A DNA stretch of 42,061 bases from Gammaproteobacteria bacterium (GTDB lineage: Bacteria; Pseudomonadota; Gammaproteobacteria; Steroidobacterales; Steroidobacteraceae). Position 1 is the first letter of the stretch; each line of letters opens with the position of its first letter. The stretch lies in the NCBI GenBank assembly GCA_030831085.1, contig JAURLT010000063.1, positions 1 through 42,061 of the forward strand, written 5' to 3'. Position numbers and translations under genes: made by a program. Below are positions 7,839 to 17,809 of the stretch, in pieces. A model generated the notes under the pieces. The model saw only the letters and a list, made by a program, of their open reading frames with translations, ran no database searches and had not been told where the DNA came from.

Positions 7839-10478
7839 GTGTCACTCAGTGCATCCCTGTTGATGGAACTCTCCGAGGGCGCCTGCCTGCTGGTGCCGTC
7901 CCGTCGCCACCTGCGCCGGCTACGCCAGGATTACGACGAGGCCATGTTGGCCAGCGGGATCGGCTGCTGGCCGACCGCAGACATCCTGACGGTAGACGCC
8001 TGGCTGCAAACCCTTCACCAGACACTGCTCTCCACCGGATCCAGACAGGACCGCCTGCTTAGCGATCTGGAGGCTGTCACGCTGTGGGAGACGTCCGCAC
8101 CCGAGGGGCTCAAGCCAGCGCAGGCAGCCTTGCATCAGGCGGCCCGGCACGCGCGCCAGGCCTGGCTGGCGCTGCGCGTCCACCATGGCACCCTGGAGCA
8201 GGTTGCCGCGATGGACCTGAATGCGGATCAGCACCAGTTCCTGGCCTGGGCGCAGCGAGTGGAGGGGCAACTGGCTGATTTCGGCCTGATCGACCCGGGG
8301 ATCCTGTCGCTGACCCTGCAGCAGCAGGTGAACCGGCTCCGGCCGGCAGGAAAAGTGCTGCTGCACCGGTTGCCCCGCCTTACGCCGGCGCTGGAGTCGC
8401 TGCTGGCCCGCCTGAGGGACGCAGGCTGGCAGTTCGCGAGTACGGCCGAGCCTGCTGAACCCGGCGCGGCTTCGCTTCATCGGGCGGTCGATCGGGCTGC
8501 CGAGCGCGGGGCCTGGCTGTCGTGGGCAAGGGAGCGCCTCGTCCGTGATCCCCGCTCGCGACTCGCGGTCATCACGCCCGAACTAGGCGATTGCCGTGCC
8601 GCGATTGAGCGCGACTTGCTCTCGGTCCTGCAACCCGCGCTGGACCTGCCGGGACACACGGCAGCGGAGCGGGTCTTCGATCTTCCGGGCGGCGATGCCC
8701 TGTCTACGCTGGGCATCTGCCAAACCCTGCTCGATCTGTTGCGGGTGTGTACCAGCTCTTCAGTGGAATGGCCGACCGTTTCCCGGCTGCTGCGCTCACG
8801 CTATCTAGGCCTTGAGGATTCGACTCAACTGGAGGCTTTCGAGGCGGAACTTAGAACCCGCTGCCTGCCGTCCTTTAGCCCGCTTTGGCTGGTGGGCGAG
8901 GCCGAGCGCTGCAACTTGCCGCTGTTAGCCGCTGCCATCAACCACGGCCTGTCGCTACTGAGTCCAGCCCGGCACCGACGGCCCATTGTTGACTGGGTCC
9001 AAGACTTGTCAGCCTGTCTTGGGCTATGGGGCTGGCCAGGAAAAGAGTCGCTGGACAGTGACGAATACCAGGCGGCTGAGGCGGCCACCGCCGCACTGCG
9101 CCAGTTGGCCTCGGCTTCGGACCTGCTTGGACCCATCCACTCGGAGGCGGCGTTGAGCTTGCTGTCCGGACAGTTGCAGGTGCCCTTTCAGCCAGAACGG
9201 GGCACACCGCGCCTCTGGCTGTTCGACCGTTATGTCGATCCAGGCATGGAGCTGGACGGTCTTTGGGTAACCGGCTTGACGGCAAACCGGTGGCCAGAGG
9301 CCACGGCCCTCGATCCGCTGCTGCCCCGCAGCTTGCAACGGACCCTGGGGCTGCCGGGCACTGATACTGGCGAGCACATTCGCGAGGCGCGAAAGCTGCT
9401 GGATAGCTGGGCCCGCTGCGCGGCCGAGCTTGTATTCAGTTGGCCCGCAGTCGAAGACGAGGCGCCCCAGGCACCCAGTCCACTGCTCGAGGGTGGCGAT
9501 GTGTATATTCCTGCCCCACCCACGCCCTCCGGGCCGCAGCGGCTGCTCGGCACGGGATCCCTGGAGCCGATTCCGCCTACGCCGGTCAGCCGATTGTCCG
9601 GCCCGGTTCGAGGTGGTTCCAAGCTGCTCGAATGGCAAAGTGCCTGCCCGTTTCGTGCTTTTGCCCAGCTGCGCATTGCGGCCGGGGACCGGGAGGAACC
9701 CGAGGACGGCGTCGACCATGCCCTGCGAGGATCGATCCTCCATGCAGCCCTCCGGCTGTTCTGGGACCAGACCTGCGACCGCCAGGGGCTGCTGTCGCTG
9801 ACGCCCGACGCACGGTGCGAGCGGGCCGAGTCCTGCGTTGGGCAAGCGCTTGAGGACTACGCGGGCCGTCGGCTGGGGCCTCAGGCGATGGCCGTCGAGG
9901 CCACCTGGCAAATGGCCGCCTTGCAGCAAGCCATCGAGAATGACCTGAAGCGGCGAGATTTCGCGGTCGTGGGTAGAGAGCAGAGGCACACTGTCACGCT
10001 GGCGGGTCTCCAAATCGACTGCAGCCTGGACCGCATCGACCGGATCGACGGGCAATTGCTGGTGATCGACTACAAGACCAGCAAAACCCTCAACGCTTCC
10101 TCGTGGTTCGGCCGGCGTCCGGAAGCGCCCCAGCTGCCCCTGTACGCAACCGCCGCAGTCAGCGAGGCGGCGGCGATAGCCTTTTGCCAGGTGTCCTCCA
10201 CCGGTGCCAGGCTGTTTGGGGTCGGCTGCGAACTGGAGGAGGGCATTGATGCCATCCCACCCGCAGCCTCCTCACCCAGCGACGAACCATTGAGCCGCTG
10301 GCGGCAGCAGCAGCGCAACTGGGCCCTGCAACTTACCGCGCTCGCCACCGACCTCGCAGAAGGCGTAGCGGAAGTTGACCCGCGAGCCGAGGAAGACTGC
10401 CGACATTGCCACCTGCGTCCCGCATGCCGGGTTCACTGGTTGTTGGCTGACGGCGAGTCGGCGGAGTCCGGCGAATGA
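7839..10478 (+). CDS. AddB-like PD-(D/E)XK nuclease, DNA repair
   Basis: An 879-residue protein of the AddB-like group often annotated as probable DNA repair protein. It has a degenerate helicase-like N-terminal part and a C-terminal RecB-family nuclease: LDRIDRIDGQLLVIDYKTSK supplies D744 and K746 of the active site. Four cysteines, C603 in ACPFRAF and C854, C857 and C863 in CRHCHLRPAC, have the spacing of the AddB iron-sulfur staple that brackets the nuclease domain. The stop overlaps the ATG of the helicase gene by 4 bases, so the two subunits are translationally coupled. The GTG start at 7839 lacks a good ribosome site; ATG 7863 is a possible alternative. Role: double-strand-break end processing. 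Confidence 0.86.
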   Translation: MSLSASLLMELSEGACLLVPSRRHLRRLRQDYDEAMLASGIGCWPTADILTVDAWLQTLHQTLLSTGSRQDRLLSDLEAVTLWETSAPEGLKPAQAALHQAARHARQAWLALRVHHGTLEQVAAMDLNADQHQFLAWAQRVEGQLADFGLIDPGILSLTLQQQVNRLRPAGKVLLHRLPRLTPALESLLARLRDAGWQFASTAEPAEPGAASLHRAVDRAAERGAWLSWARERLVRDPRSRLAVITPELGDCRAAIERDLLSVLQPALDLPGHTAAERVFDLPGGDALSTLGICQTLLDLLRVCTSSSVEWPTVSRLLRSRYLGLEDSTQLEAFEAELRTRCLPSFSPLWLVGEAERCNLPLLAAAINHGLSLLSPARHRRPIVDWVQDLSACLGLWGWPGKESLDSDEYQAAEAATAALRQLASASDLLGPIHSEAALSLLSGQLQVPFQPERGTPRLWLFDRYVDPGMELDGLWVTGLTANRWPEATALDPLLPRSLQRTLGLPGTDTGEHIREARKLLDSWARCAAELVFSWPAVEDEAPQAPSPLLEGGDVYIPAPPTPSGPQRLLGTGSLEPIPPTPVSRLSGPVRGGSKLLEWQSACPFRAFAQLRIAAGDREEPEDGVDHALRGSILHAALRLFWDQTCDRQGLLSLTPDARCERAESCVGQALEDYAGRRLGPQAMAVEATWQMAALQQAIENDLKRRDFAVVGREQRHTVTLAGLQIDCSLDRIDRIDGQLLVIDYKTSKTLNASSWFGRRPEAPQLPLYATAAVSEAAAIAFCQVSSTGARLFGVGCELEEGIDAIPPAASSPSDEPLSRWRQQQRNWALQLTALATDLAEGVAEVDPRAEEDCRHCHLRPACRVHWLLADGESAESGE

Positions 10479-13400
10479 TCGATCAGGCTTGCCATGACCT
10501 CGCCGTCCGACGCCAGGCGACTGACGTGGGACGCTCCTTTATCGTGCAGGCGCCGGCCGGGTCCGGCAAGACCAGCCTGCTGACCCAGCGCTACCTGCAA
10601 TTACTGCAGGTCGTGGAGGCCCCGGAGGAAATCCTCGCCGTCACCTTCACCCGCAAGGCGGCGGCCGAGATGCGCCACCGCATTGTCCAGGCGCTGGAAC
10701 AGGCCAGTAGTGAATCGCGCCCGGAAAAAGACCACGAAGCGGCGCTCTGGGATGCCGCCCGGCGGGTGCTGGCGCGCGACCGTGAGCTCGGCTGGCAACT
10801 GGCCGCCCAGCCCTCCAGGCTGCAAGTGCGCACCATCGACAGCCTGAATCACTGGTTGGCCACCCGCCTGCCCTATCAATCGGGCCTGGTGCCTGGCGCG
10901 CGGGTCGTGGATAACGCTGCGACGCTGTATGAGCAGGCGGTCCGCCGCCTTCTCGGTCGGCTGGAAGAACAAGAAGCTTCGGCGGGGGAATTGTCTCGCG
11001 CGTTGATCGACACACTGGCGCTGGCCGACCACCTCCCGAACAAGCTCGCGCGACCGCTGGTTGCCATGCTGGGCAAGCGCGAGATGTGGCTGCCGGCCAT
11101 CCTCGACCAGGGCAATACGCCCGACGAGGCGCGGTTGGCAATGGAATCGATGCTGCGCGAACAGGTCGACATGCACCTCGAGAGCGCGTCGCGCACGCTG
11201 GTTGGCGGTCAGTTTCCCGAGATCTGTCGCCTGCTGGGTCAGGCTGCGGACCGCTACCCGGACGGACCCCTCGGCCAACTTTGCGGGTTGCGCGACATGC
11301 CAGCTTCGGAGGCCGTACACCTGCCGGTCTGGCAGGTCATCGCCCGCCGAGTGTCCCTCGGCGAAGGCAAGATCAGGAAGGGCTGGAACAAGCGGGACGG
11401 TATTCCCACTGAACTCAGGGAGCTGAAGCTCGAGCTGATTGAGCGCTGCGAAATACTGGCCAACGAGGCCGAGGCGACAGCAAGCCTGGAAGCGATCAGG
11501 TCGTTGCCCGGCTATCACTACCCCGAGGCAGACTGGCAGCGGGTGGGTAGCGTCCGGACCGTGCTGCTTGCGGCCGCGACGGAATTGCAGGCTTTGTTCA
11601 CCCAGCAGGGTACGGCTGATCATCCCGCGATCGCCGCCGCAGCTCGCCAGGCCTTGCGCGAGGACGGCTCACCCACAGAACTGGCGCTGGCCATCGACCA
11701 CCGGCTGCGTCACTTGCTGGTGGATGAGTATCAGGATACCTCGCCGGCCCAGCATGGCCTGCTGGCCTGCCTGCTGGCCGGCTGGACCGAGCAGGATGGC
11801 AACACCCTGTTTTGCGTGGGCGACCCGCAGCAATCGATTTACGGTTTTCGCGGCACCGACGTCTCGCTCTTTGTCGAGACTCGGGACAGCGGGATCGGCC
11901 CTTTGCAACCCACGCCGCTGACGCTCGACACCAACTTCCGCTCCTGCGAGACCGTGGTGCGATGGATCAATCAGGCGTCTCCGCACCTGATGCCCGCATC
12001 CCCTGACGGCTTAACGGCCCACGTCACCAGCGTGGAGTCTTTCCCAGCCAGGGCGGATGAGCCCGGCGCCGGCGTGGAGATCATCGCCTTGACTGGCGGG
12101 AACGCCGCGAGCGCCGCGCAGCGGGTGGTGGAGCAGGTCGCTGAATCGCTGGAAGAGCTGCGTGGGCTGCCCGAGGCCCACAACCGGCGGATCGCCTTGC
12201 TGGTCGCACATCGAGGCGGTTTGCAGCCCATCCTCGAATTAATGCGACAGCGGGGTATCGAATATCAGGCGATCGGGCTCGAGGAGTTGTCGGAACGGCA
12301 GCTGATCCAGGATCTCCAGTCAACCTGCGCGGCGCTGATGGACCGCCACGATCGTCTCGCCTGGCTAGCCTTGCTCACCTCGCCCTGGATCGGGCTATCG
12401 CCCGGAGACGTAGCTGCCCTGGCGAAGGTTGCGGGTCGTGCCAGCCTGCTGGACGCCTTGAGGGATGCCAACCACCCCGTGGCTCGGCGAGTGCTGCCGG
12501 CCATCGATGCCAGCTTGCGTGATCTCGGCCGCCTGCCTCTGGGGTCATGGGCCCGTCAAACCTGGACGGCGCTCGGCGGGCCAGCGACCCTCGAGCAGCC
12601 CAGCGACCTCGAGGATGCCGAGACCTTCTTTCGCATCCTCGACGAAGTGGGGCCAGAACACGGCAACCTGCCTTCGCCGCGAGCCATCGCCCGGGCACTG
12701 GGAGATCGTTCGGCCGCTACCCAAGGCAACCCCGCAGCACTCGTACAGGTCATGACCATCCACAAGGCCAAGGGTCTGGAGTTCGATACCGTCATCCTGC
12801 CCTCACTCGAGCGCACCGGGCGGGTCGACACCAAACCATTGTTGAGGCATGGCCTGTTCACCACCCGTACGGCTCGGCGCGGTGTAGTGCTCGCCACGGA
12901 AACCCTCTCGCCCGTGGACAAACAGTCCTCGGTTTTTGAATGGCTGGGCGGCCTCGAACGCCAGCAGCGCAAGCGCGAACTCGGCCGCCTGGCCTACGTG
13001 GCCATCACCCGGGCGCGCCGGCGCCTGGTCCTGGTCGGTCAGGTGGGATTGCGTGAAAACGACGGCGTAGTGACGCTTAAGCAGCCTCCGAAAGACTCAC
13101 TGCTCGGTCGCCTGTGGCCCATGCTGCATACGACGTTCGAACGAGCCTTCGAGAGCCAGCCGAACGGGTATTCCACGGACGAAAGCCCAACAGCGCGGCG
13201 TATCTGGGTGCCTCCCGCCCGGCGCCTGCCGCTCGATTATCAACCACCTGCAGTCCCTCCTGCCGTTCCGGCGGCCAGCCTCCCACCCCCACCCAACGGG
13301 TCACAGGCGGCGAGGCCTGACTTCAACTGGGCCAGCGAGGAATCTGCGGTGGTCGGCAGCGTTTTCCACGCCGAGGTCCACCGCTACCTGAGTGAAGGAA

Positions 13401-13870
13401 TCAGCCTCGATGCACTGGTGGAGGACAGCCGTGTGCGGTCCGCGCTGGTCGCACACTCAGGCCTGCCGCGTGCCAGACAGGCGCCGGTACTGGAGCGCGT
13501 CGAACGGGCGCTGGGGCAGATGCGCGCCAGCCAGTTAGCCAGGCATTTTCTTGACCGCGGCCATCTGGAATCCGCCAGTGAACTAGCACTCACTGCCCGT
13601 CTCGACGGTCGCGTAATCCGGGTGATACTGGATCGCACCTGGGTGGAGCAGGGTACCCGCTGGATCGTAGACTGGAAGACCAGTCTCCACGAGGGCGGCA
13701 ACCTCGATCACTTCCTCAACGAGGAACTCAGACGCTATGGGCCGCAACTACAGTCTTACTCCCGGGTCGTAGCCAGCCTGGATGGAAGACCTCAGAAGAT
13801 TGGCCTGTATTTTCCGCTGATGGATCGCTGGTGTGAATGGCGCGGAGAGGGCGTCAACGAGATTCGATGA
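10475..13870 (+). CDS. AddA-like UvrD/Rep-family helicase with C-terminal nuclease
   Basis: A 1131-residue superfamily 1A helicase. Motif I is QAPAGSGKTSLL (K32), motif II is LLVDEYQDTSPAQ (D417, E418), motif III region reads CVGDPQQSIYGFRG, motif V/VI regions are MTIHKAKGLEFDTVILP and LAYVAITRARRRLVLVG. The C-terminal RecB-type nuclease has WIVDWKTS with D1066 and K1068. Helicase and nuclease both look intact. It should work with the preceding AddB-like protein as a heterodimer that resects double-strand ends before RecA loading. The gene's last 17 bases overlap the 3' end of gspN on the other strand. Confidence 0.9.
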   Translation: MIDQACHDLAVRRQATDVGRSFIVQAPAGSGKTSLLTQRYLQLLQVVEAPEEILAVTFTRKAAAEMRHRIVQALEQASSESRPEKDHEAALWDAARRVLARDRELGWQLAAQPSRLQVRTIDSLNHWLATRLPYQSGLVPGARVVDNAATLYEQAVRRLLGRLEEQEASAGELSRALIDTLALADHLPNKLARPLVAMLGKREMWLPAILDQGNTPDEARLAMESMLREQVDMHLESASRTLVGGQFPEICRLLGQAADRYPDGPLGQLCGLRDMPASEAVHLPVWQVIARRVSLGEGKIRKGWNKRDGIPTELRELKLELIERCEILANEAEATASLEAIRSLPGYHYPEADWQRVGSVRTVLLAAATELQALFTQQGTADHPAIAAAARQALREDGSPTELALAIDHRLRHLLVDEYQDTSPAQHGLLACLLAGWTEQDGNTLFCVGDPQQSIYGFRGTDVSLFVETRDSGIGPLQPTPLTLDTNFRSCETVVRWINQASPHLMPASPDGLTAHVTSVESFPARADEPGAGVEIIALTGGNAASAAQRVVEQVAESLEELRGLPEAHNRRIALLVAHRGGLQPILELMRQRGIEYQAIGLEELSERQLIQDLQSTCAALMDRHDRLAWLALLTSPWIGLSPGDVAALAKVAGRASLLDALRDANHPVARRVLPAIDASLRDLGRLPLGSWARQTWTALGGPATLEQPSDLEDAETFFRILDEVGPEHGNLPSPRAIARALGDRSAATQGNPAALVQVMTIHKAKGLEFDTVILPSLERTGRVDTKPLLRHGLFTTRTARRGVVLATETLSPVDKQSSVFEWLGGLERQQRKRELGRLAYVAITRARRRLVLVGQVGLRENDGVVTLKQPPKDSLLGRLWPMLHTTFERAFESQPNGYSTDESPTARRIWVPPARRLPLDYQPPAVPPAVPAASLPPPPNGSQAARPDFNWASEESAVVGSVFHAEVHRYLSEGISLDALVEDSRVRSALVAHSGLPRARQAPVLERVERALGQMRASQLARHFLDRGHLESASELALTARLDGRVIRVILDRTWVEQGTRWIVDWKTSLHEGGNLDHFLNEELRRYGPQLQSYSRVVASLDGRPQKIGLYFPLMDRWCEWRGEGVNEIR

Positions 13871-14609
13871 CGAATGAATGCCGGCCCTCCTGGTCCGGTG
13901 TGCCATAGGCGAACAACACACTGCCCAGCAGAGCAGCCTCGCTCGTAGTCGCCAGCTCCGAGACCGCCAGGTCACCCGACAGCCGGTACCGACCCCGAAT
14001 ATCGATCTCGAGGATCGAGCGCAGGCGCAGTGGCCCGTCACCGGCATCCTCGGCGAACCCCCGCCAGGCTCCGGGCCGATCCGCATTTCCCGGAGTACCG
14101 GGGCGCCAGCGAAAATCGCCCAGTCTGAGGGGACTCCCAAGCCTGCCGGCCAGGCCAACCAGCCGCACCTCGCCAGCACCGCCGGCGTTACCGTTCCTGT
14201 CCAGCTTCATCTCGTCGAGGTCGAACTCCAGCCGTCCGGTCCAACCCGGCGCGCCGAGCCGCGTCGCAAGTGGCGCTATTGGAAGTGCCCCACGCAGGTT
14301 GCGCAGGCGGGTCGCGCCGCGGACCACCTCCAGCGTTCCGGTAATCTCCTCACCTGACACGGACCATCCCAGGTCGTAGCGCAGCGTGAGCTGTAACAAC
14401 GCTGCGGGCCTGAACCGCCACGCAAGGCGGCCGGCGGGCCAATCCTCGATGAGGACCTCTGCACTGCCATGCCAGACTGTGCCCGAGGGAGACTCGAGCC
14501 CAATCCCGTCCGGTGCGAACTGGCTGAGTTGGGTGGCCGGTAACCGGACCAGAACAACCAGGAGGAACACCCCCAGGCCCAGCAAGGCCAGGAGGATCAG
14601 CTTACGCAT
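13854..14609 (-). CDS. gspN: Type II secretion system protein N
   Basis: A 251-residue inner-membrane protein with an N-terminal helix at about residues 4-21 and a periplasmic remainder that begins with PATQLSQFAPDGIGLESPSGTVWHG split across the family's conserved SGTxWxG motif. The pattern of beta-rich repeats and final gene position of the gsp operon fit GspN, an accessory component found in some systems. It starts 5 bases after the gspM stop. It is shorter and less conserved than other components, so the call leans on context. Its 3' end overlaps the AddA-like gene by 17 bases. Confidence 0.82.
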   Translation of the reverse strand: MRKLILLALLGLGVFLLVVLVRLPATQLSQFAPDGIGLESPSGTVWHGSAEVLIEDWPAGRLAWRFRPAALLQLTLRYDLGWSVSGEEITGTLEVVRGATRLRNLRGALPIAPLATRLGAPGWTGRLEFDLDEMKLDRNGNAGGAGEVRLVGLAGRLGSPLRLGDFRWRPGTPGNADRPGAWRGFAEDAGDGPLRLRSILEIDIRGRYRLSGDLAVSELATTSEAALLGSVLFAYGTPDQEGRHSFVIESR

Positions 14610-14614
14610 CAGGC

Positions 14615-15082
14615 TCAGGGTCCGCGCAGGACGAGGGTGGCGTTCACCAGGCCTTCGGTCGCCGTCCGGTCAATGGTTGCAGTATCCAGCGTCACCCCAC
14701 GCTCGCGCTGCACGCGTGCCAACCATGCCACCAGGTTATCGAAAGGCGCTTCCTCGAAACGCACACGAATGGCGCCCGGGCCCGCCGGGTCTGAACCACT
14801 CAGTGCGCCGGCCAGCCCGGCAGCGCGAGCGGTACGATCGATCAGCAAGGGCAGCGATTCATTGCCACGAGCGACCGGAACCGCACGCACCCGCGGCGCC
14901 ATGTCCATCATCCATTGCAGGTCCGCCTGCTTGGCCGCCACGCGGGCCCGGGAGGACTCGACCTTGCCGTTGAGGGCAGAGATGCCACCCACCAACAACA
15001 GGACGGCGACGACTGCCGCACCGATAGACAGGGTGCGCTGCTCGCTGGGTTGGCGCGACTCGTACCACTCACGCAGGGTCAT
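14615..15082 (-). CDS. gspM: Type II secretion system protein M
   Basis: Inner-membrane assembly-platform protein of 155 residues that partners GspL. It has a short cytoplasmic start (MTLREWYESRQPSEQRTL), one membrane helix at about 18-36, then a helical stretch and a small ferredoxin-like periplasmic domain with FEEAPFDNLVAWLARVQRE, which is characteristic of GspM. An in-frame ATG lies further upstream at 15253 but inside gspL; the start at 15082 overlaps the gspL stop by 4 bases and gives the normal family N-terminus. Confidence 0.9.
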   Translation of the reverse strand: MTLREWYESRQPSEQRTLSIGAAVVAVLLLVGGISALNGKVESSRARVAAKQADLQWMMDMAPRVRAVPVARGNESLPLLIDRTARAAGLAGALSGSDPAGPGAIRVRFEEAPFDNLVAWLARVQRERGVTLDTATIDRTATEGLVNATLVLRGP

Positions 15083-16287
15083 GGCCGCACCCCGGGGGCC
15101 GAGACACTGACTGCTCCCTCGACGCCACCCTCCCTGGGCACCGTAGAGGTGACCTCGAAGGCCACGCCGGCCTGGACAGCTGCATTGGCGAGCTCCGCCA
15201 GCACGTCCCCGGAAGCGGCGCGGACCCGCAGGTCGAGACGATTGTCCCTCCATGCCATCGCCTGCAGCGTCGCCCCTGGCACCGAGCCGAACACGCTACC
15301 CACCCCGCCCAGAGTTCGCAGGAAGCCGTCTGCGCTGCCCCCACCCAAGCGCTGCTGCATCTGCAGGCGGGCATCAACAATGCGTTCCACATCGGGCATG
15401 GCATCCCTGAAGGTCTGCTCGATGTCGAGATTCAACTGGCTTTCCAGGGAGTTCAACCTGAACAACTCGACCGCCTGATAGCCCACGTGCAAGACCAGCC
15501 AGGCGGCCGCAAGCGAGGCGGGCAGTCGCCAGCGCGCCAGACGCTCGGACCATGGTGCGGTCGGAGCATAGCCACCGGAAAGCAGGGAAAGCGGCGCGTG
15601 CGTTGCAGCCATGCTGGCCAGCATCGGCAGTGCGCCGTCTTGTAGCAGGAACACGTCGACGCTGCCGGCCACTTCACGTAGCGCATCGATCATGTTTTCA
15701 GAGCGATCCCAGTCTTCCTGCGAAACGTAGAGCTGGACATGGCTGGCATCGCCCTCCAAACCAGCGAGGGCGAAGGCCTCGGTCAGAGGTTCGGCCTCCA
15801 GCGTAATCGGGTCGGCACCCTGGGCCTTGACCATAAGCCGTCCGCCATCCAGTAGCACCACCTTCTTGCCGGGATTCTCCGGGAGGCATTGGCTTTCGGC
15901 GTGCAGGGCATCCGGCTTGATTCCGGCCGCCTTTAGGGCGTCCAGCCACTCCTCCAGGCGGGAACGGCCCACCACCGCGACCTCCGCACGCCCATCCGAC
16001 TCCTGTCGCCCGACGGCAAAATGCATCAGTTCCACGTCGCCGGCGAGTTGCTCCTCGAGGGCGAAGGGAACGACCTGGGCCAGGCGGGAAGCGCTGCGGG
16101 CCGGCAGTTCGGGCCTGGCCAGGAGCACCTCAGAGGCGGGGACGAGGACGACGATGCGCCGGTCCGCAGCCAGCGGGGCTGCATCTTCCAGCCGGCCGCT
16201 GCTGACCGGACCCAGCTGCCCACCACTGGAATCCAGCAACATCCAGCTCGCCTGAGCACCCAGCCGGAGTACAAGGAATTGCTTCAT
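15079..16287 (-). CDS. gspL: Type II secretion system protein L
   Basis: A 402-residue assembly-platform protein whose cytoplasmic domain recruits the secretion ATPase GspE. The N-terminal actin-like domain reads RIVVLVPASEVLLARPELP and VPFALEEQLAGDVELMHFA, both typical of GspL. One membrane helix lies at about residues 255-275 and the periplasmic part ends in a ferredoxin-like domain. The start at 16287 (MKQFLVLRL) is 2 bases from the gspK stop; the longer open frame to 16497 lies inside gspK and is not used. GspE, its partner, is not in the window. Confidence 0.92.
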   Translation of the reverse strand: MKQFLVLRLGAQASWMLLDSSGGQLGPVSSGRLEDAAPLAADRRIVVLVPASEVLLARPELPARSASRLAQVVPFALEEQLAGDVELMHFAVGRQESDGRAEVAVVGRSRLEEWLDALKAAGIKPDALHAESQCLPENPGKKVVLLDGGRLMVKAQGADPITLEAEPLTEAFALAGLEGDASHVQLYVSQEDWDRSENMIDALREVAGSVDVFLLQDGALPMLASMAATHAPLSLLSGGYAPTAPWSERLARWRLPASLAAAWLVLHVGYQAVELFRLNSLESQLNLDIEQTFRDAMPDVERIVDARLQMQQRLGGGSADGFLRTLGGVGSVFGSVPGATLQAMAWRDNRLDLRVRAASGDVLAELANAAVQAGVAFEVTSTVPREGGVEGAVSVSAPGVRP

Positions 16288-16289
16288 GT

Positions 16290-17213
16290 TCAGTCGGTTC
16301 CCAGCGAGCGCAGGACCGTGGTCACGCCACCGGATTGATTGCGATACAGCAGACTGTACAGGCTGAGTTGGGACGTGCCAATAGTCACCACCGAGACCAG
16401 CCGGAACCAGTTCGAAGTTTCCGCAAGGCGATTGGACATGCGCTGGAAATTCTCGTCGCCCAGGGTCACGCGAACGTCCTCCAGGGTCGGGAAGCACCCT
16501 TGTTCCCGGTTGCGGGCCAGGGCTTCCTGGTCCCCGAAGTCGGTGGAGCCCTCCAGCACCGCGGCCAGGACCACGGCAGAAGCGGTGCAGACGTTCAGCT
16601 GAGTCCCCAGAGGCAGGGCCGACACGTAAGGCCGCAGGCGCAGATAGTCCTCCATGGTGAAGCCAGGCAGCGCCAGCAACTCGGAGGGGGTGGTCACCGG
16701 CCCATTGGCTGCCCGGTAGGGTGGCAGCTGACCGAGATACACCCCATCCTCAGCTCCGTCAGGAAAGCTGTCTACCGTATCCGGATCAAGCCAGTCGACC
16801 AGCCGACCCGCCCAGGCAGGGTCAAGTTCGAGACGAACCAGCAGGCCACGGAACTGCTCGATAGACAGCTCGTCCGGTGCCCCGTCGGCTCCCAACAGGC
16901 TATTAAGGTTGAAGCGTCCCTGCAGATCCTCCATGCCCCCTTCCAAGGTGCCCCCATCCAGGGGCAAGCCAAGCACGGGCTGGGCCCAATTCTCTGAATT
17001 GTCGTCAACGGCCGTAGAACGCTTGTCCTCGGCCAGGATCTCGGCCGCCCAGGCCTCCGCCCCCAGGCCGACCTGCCATGCTGAAGCCCGCGCGCTGATG
17101 CCGGCCGTGCGACGCAGGTCGAGCGCGGCATCGGTACCGATGCGGGCCGCCATGACCGTGGCTATGGCCACCACCACCACCGCGGTGATCAGGGCAATAC
17201 CAGCCTGCCTCAT
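16290..17213 (-). CDS. gspK: Type II secretion system minor pseudopilin K
   Basis: Large tip pseudopilin, 307 residues. The prepilin peptidase site is very short: MRQAG followed by IALITAVVVVAIATVM, cut after Gly5. It lacks the Glu at mature position 5 found in the other pseudopilins, which is normal for GspK. The long globular domain includes DLQGRFNLNSLL and WLDPDTVDSFPDGAEDGVY, conserved in GspK and associated with calcium-binding and the alpha-helical insert. Start overlaps the gspJ stop by 4 bases. Confidence 0.93.
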   Translation of the reverse strand: MRQAGIALITAVVVVAIATVMAARIGTDAALDLRRTAGISARASAWQVGLGAEAWAAEILAEDKRSTAVDDNSENWAQPVLGLPLDGGTLEGGMEDLQGRFNLNSLLGADGAPDELSIEQFRGLLVRLELDPAWAGRLVDWLDPDTVDSFPDGAEDGVYLGQLPPYRAANGPVTTPSELLALPGFTMEDYLRLRPYVSALPLGTQLNVCTASAVVLAAVLEGSTDFGDQEALARNREQGCFPTLEDVRVTLGDENFQRMSNRLAETSNWFRLVSVVTIGTSQLSLYSLLYRNQSGGVTTVLRSLGTD

Positions 17214-17809
17214 CCTGCGACCTCCACCAGCCGGCGCAATTCACCGTAGTCCCGCAGCCGGATGGTAATCTCGATAGCCATAGGCCTCGCTCGCAGGTCA
17301 GAGCGACCGGAATTCCATCGCTCCTGCCACTCGCGGTCCTCGTCCATGAAGCGCAATTGCACCGACTCGACCCCCTTCATGAGCTCACGCGAGACGGGCT
17401 CGGTGCTCAGTGTGGGGTCGGTCACGGGCCAATGGCGCCGAATCAGGGTCTCGCCCTCCAGCACGTAAACCACCCGCTGCACGCTGCCGCGCGGCGCTCC
17501 ATAGCCGTTAGGCCAGCCACCCCGGGAGAATTCCACGAGATCGGAGGTGTTGGCGTCGGTGGCAAAGGCCGGACGATAGCCATCGCCCACCGGCTGCCGG
17601 ACGGGCCGCGGCGCAAGCTGGCGAAAGTCGGTGACCATCAGGGTGATCGCCCGCTGCACCTCACGAAATCGCGTCGCACTCTCGCGGGTGCGCTCGACCA
17701 CCAGGCGGGTCTCGGCAACCCCGCGGTGGGCCAGCACCGACAGCACCGCCAGGATGACGGTCGCGACCAGGACCTCGATCAGGGTAAAGCCGGCAGCCCG
17801 GTGGGTCAC
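17210..17809 (-). CDS. gspJ: Type II secretion system minor pseudopilin J
   Basis: Minor pseudopilin of 199 residues. The class III signal is MTHRAAG then FTLIEVLVATVILAVLS, cleaved after Gly7 with Glu at mature position 5. The body has RAITLMVTDFRQLAPRPVR and VVYVLEGETLIRRHWPVTD, matching the GspJ beta-sheet domain. It forms the tip complex with GspI and GspK. Start overlaps the gspI stop by 4 bases. Confidence 0.92.
   Translation of the reverse strand: MTHRAAGFTLIEVLVATVILAVLSVLAHRGVAETRLVVERTRESATRFREVQRAITLMVTDFRQLAPRPVRQPVGDGYRPAFATDANTSDLVEFSRGGWPNGYGAPRGSVQRVVYVLEGETLIRRHWPVTDPTLSTEPVSRELMKGVESVQLRFMDEDREWQERWNSGRSDLRARPMAIEITIRLRDYGELRRLVEVAG

Noticed and set aside
9024-10055. Minus-strand open frame of 343 codons inside the AddB-like gene
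   Set aside because: Antisense to a gene with intact nuclease and iron-sulfur motifs; product is low-complexity Gln/Arg/Gly-rich.
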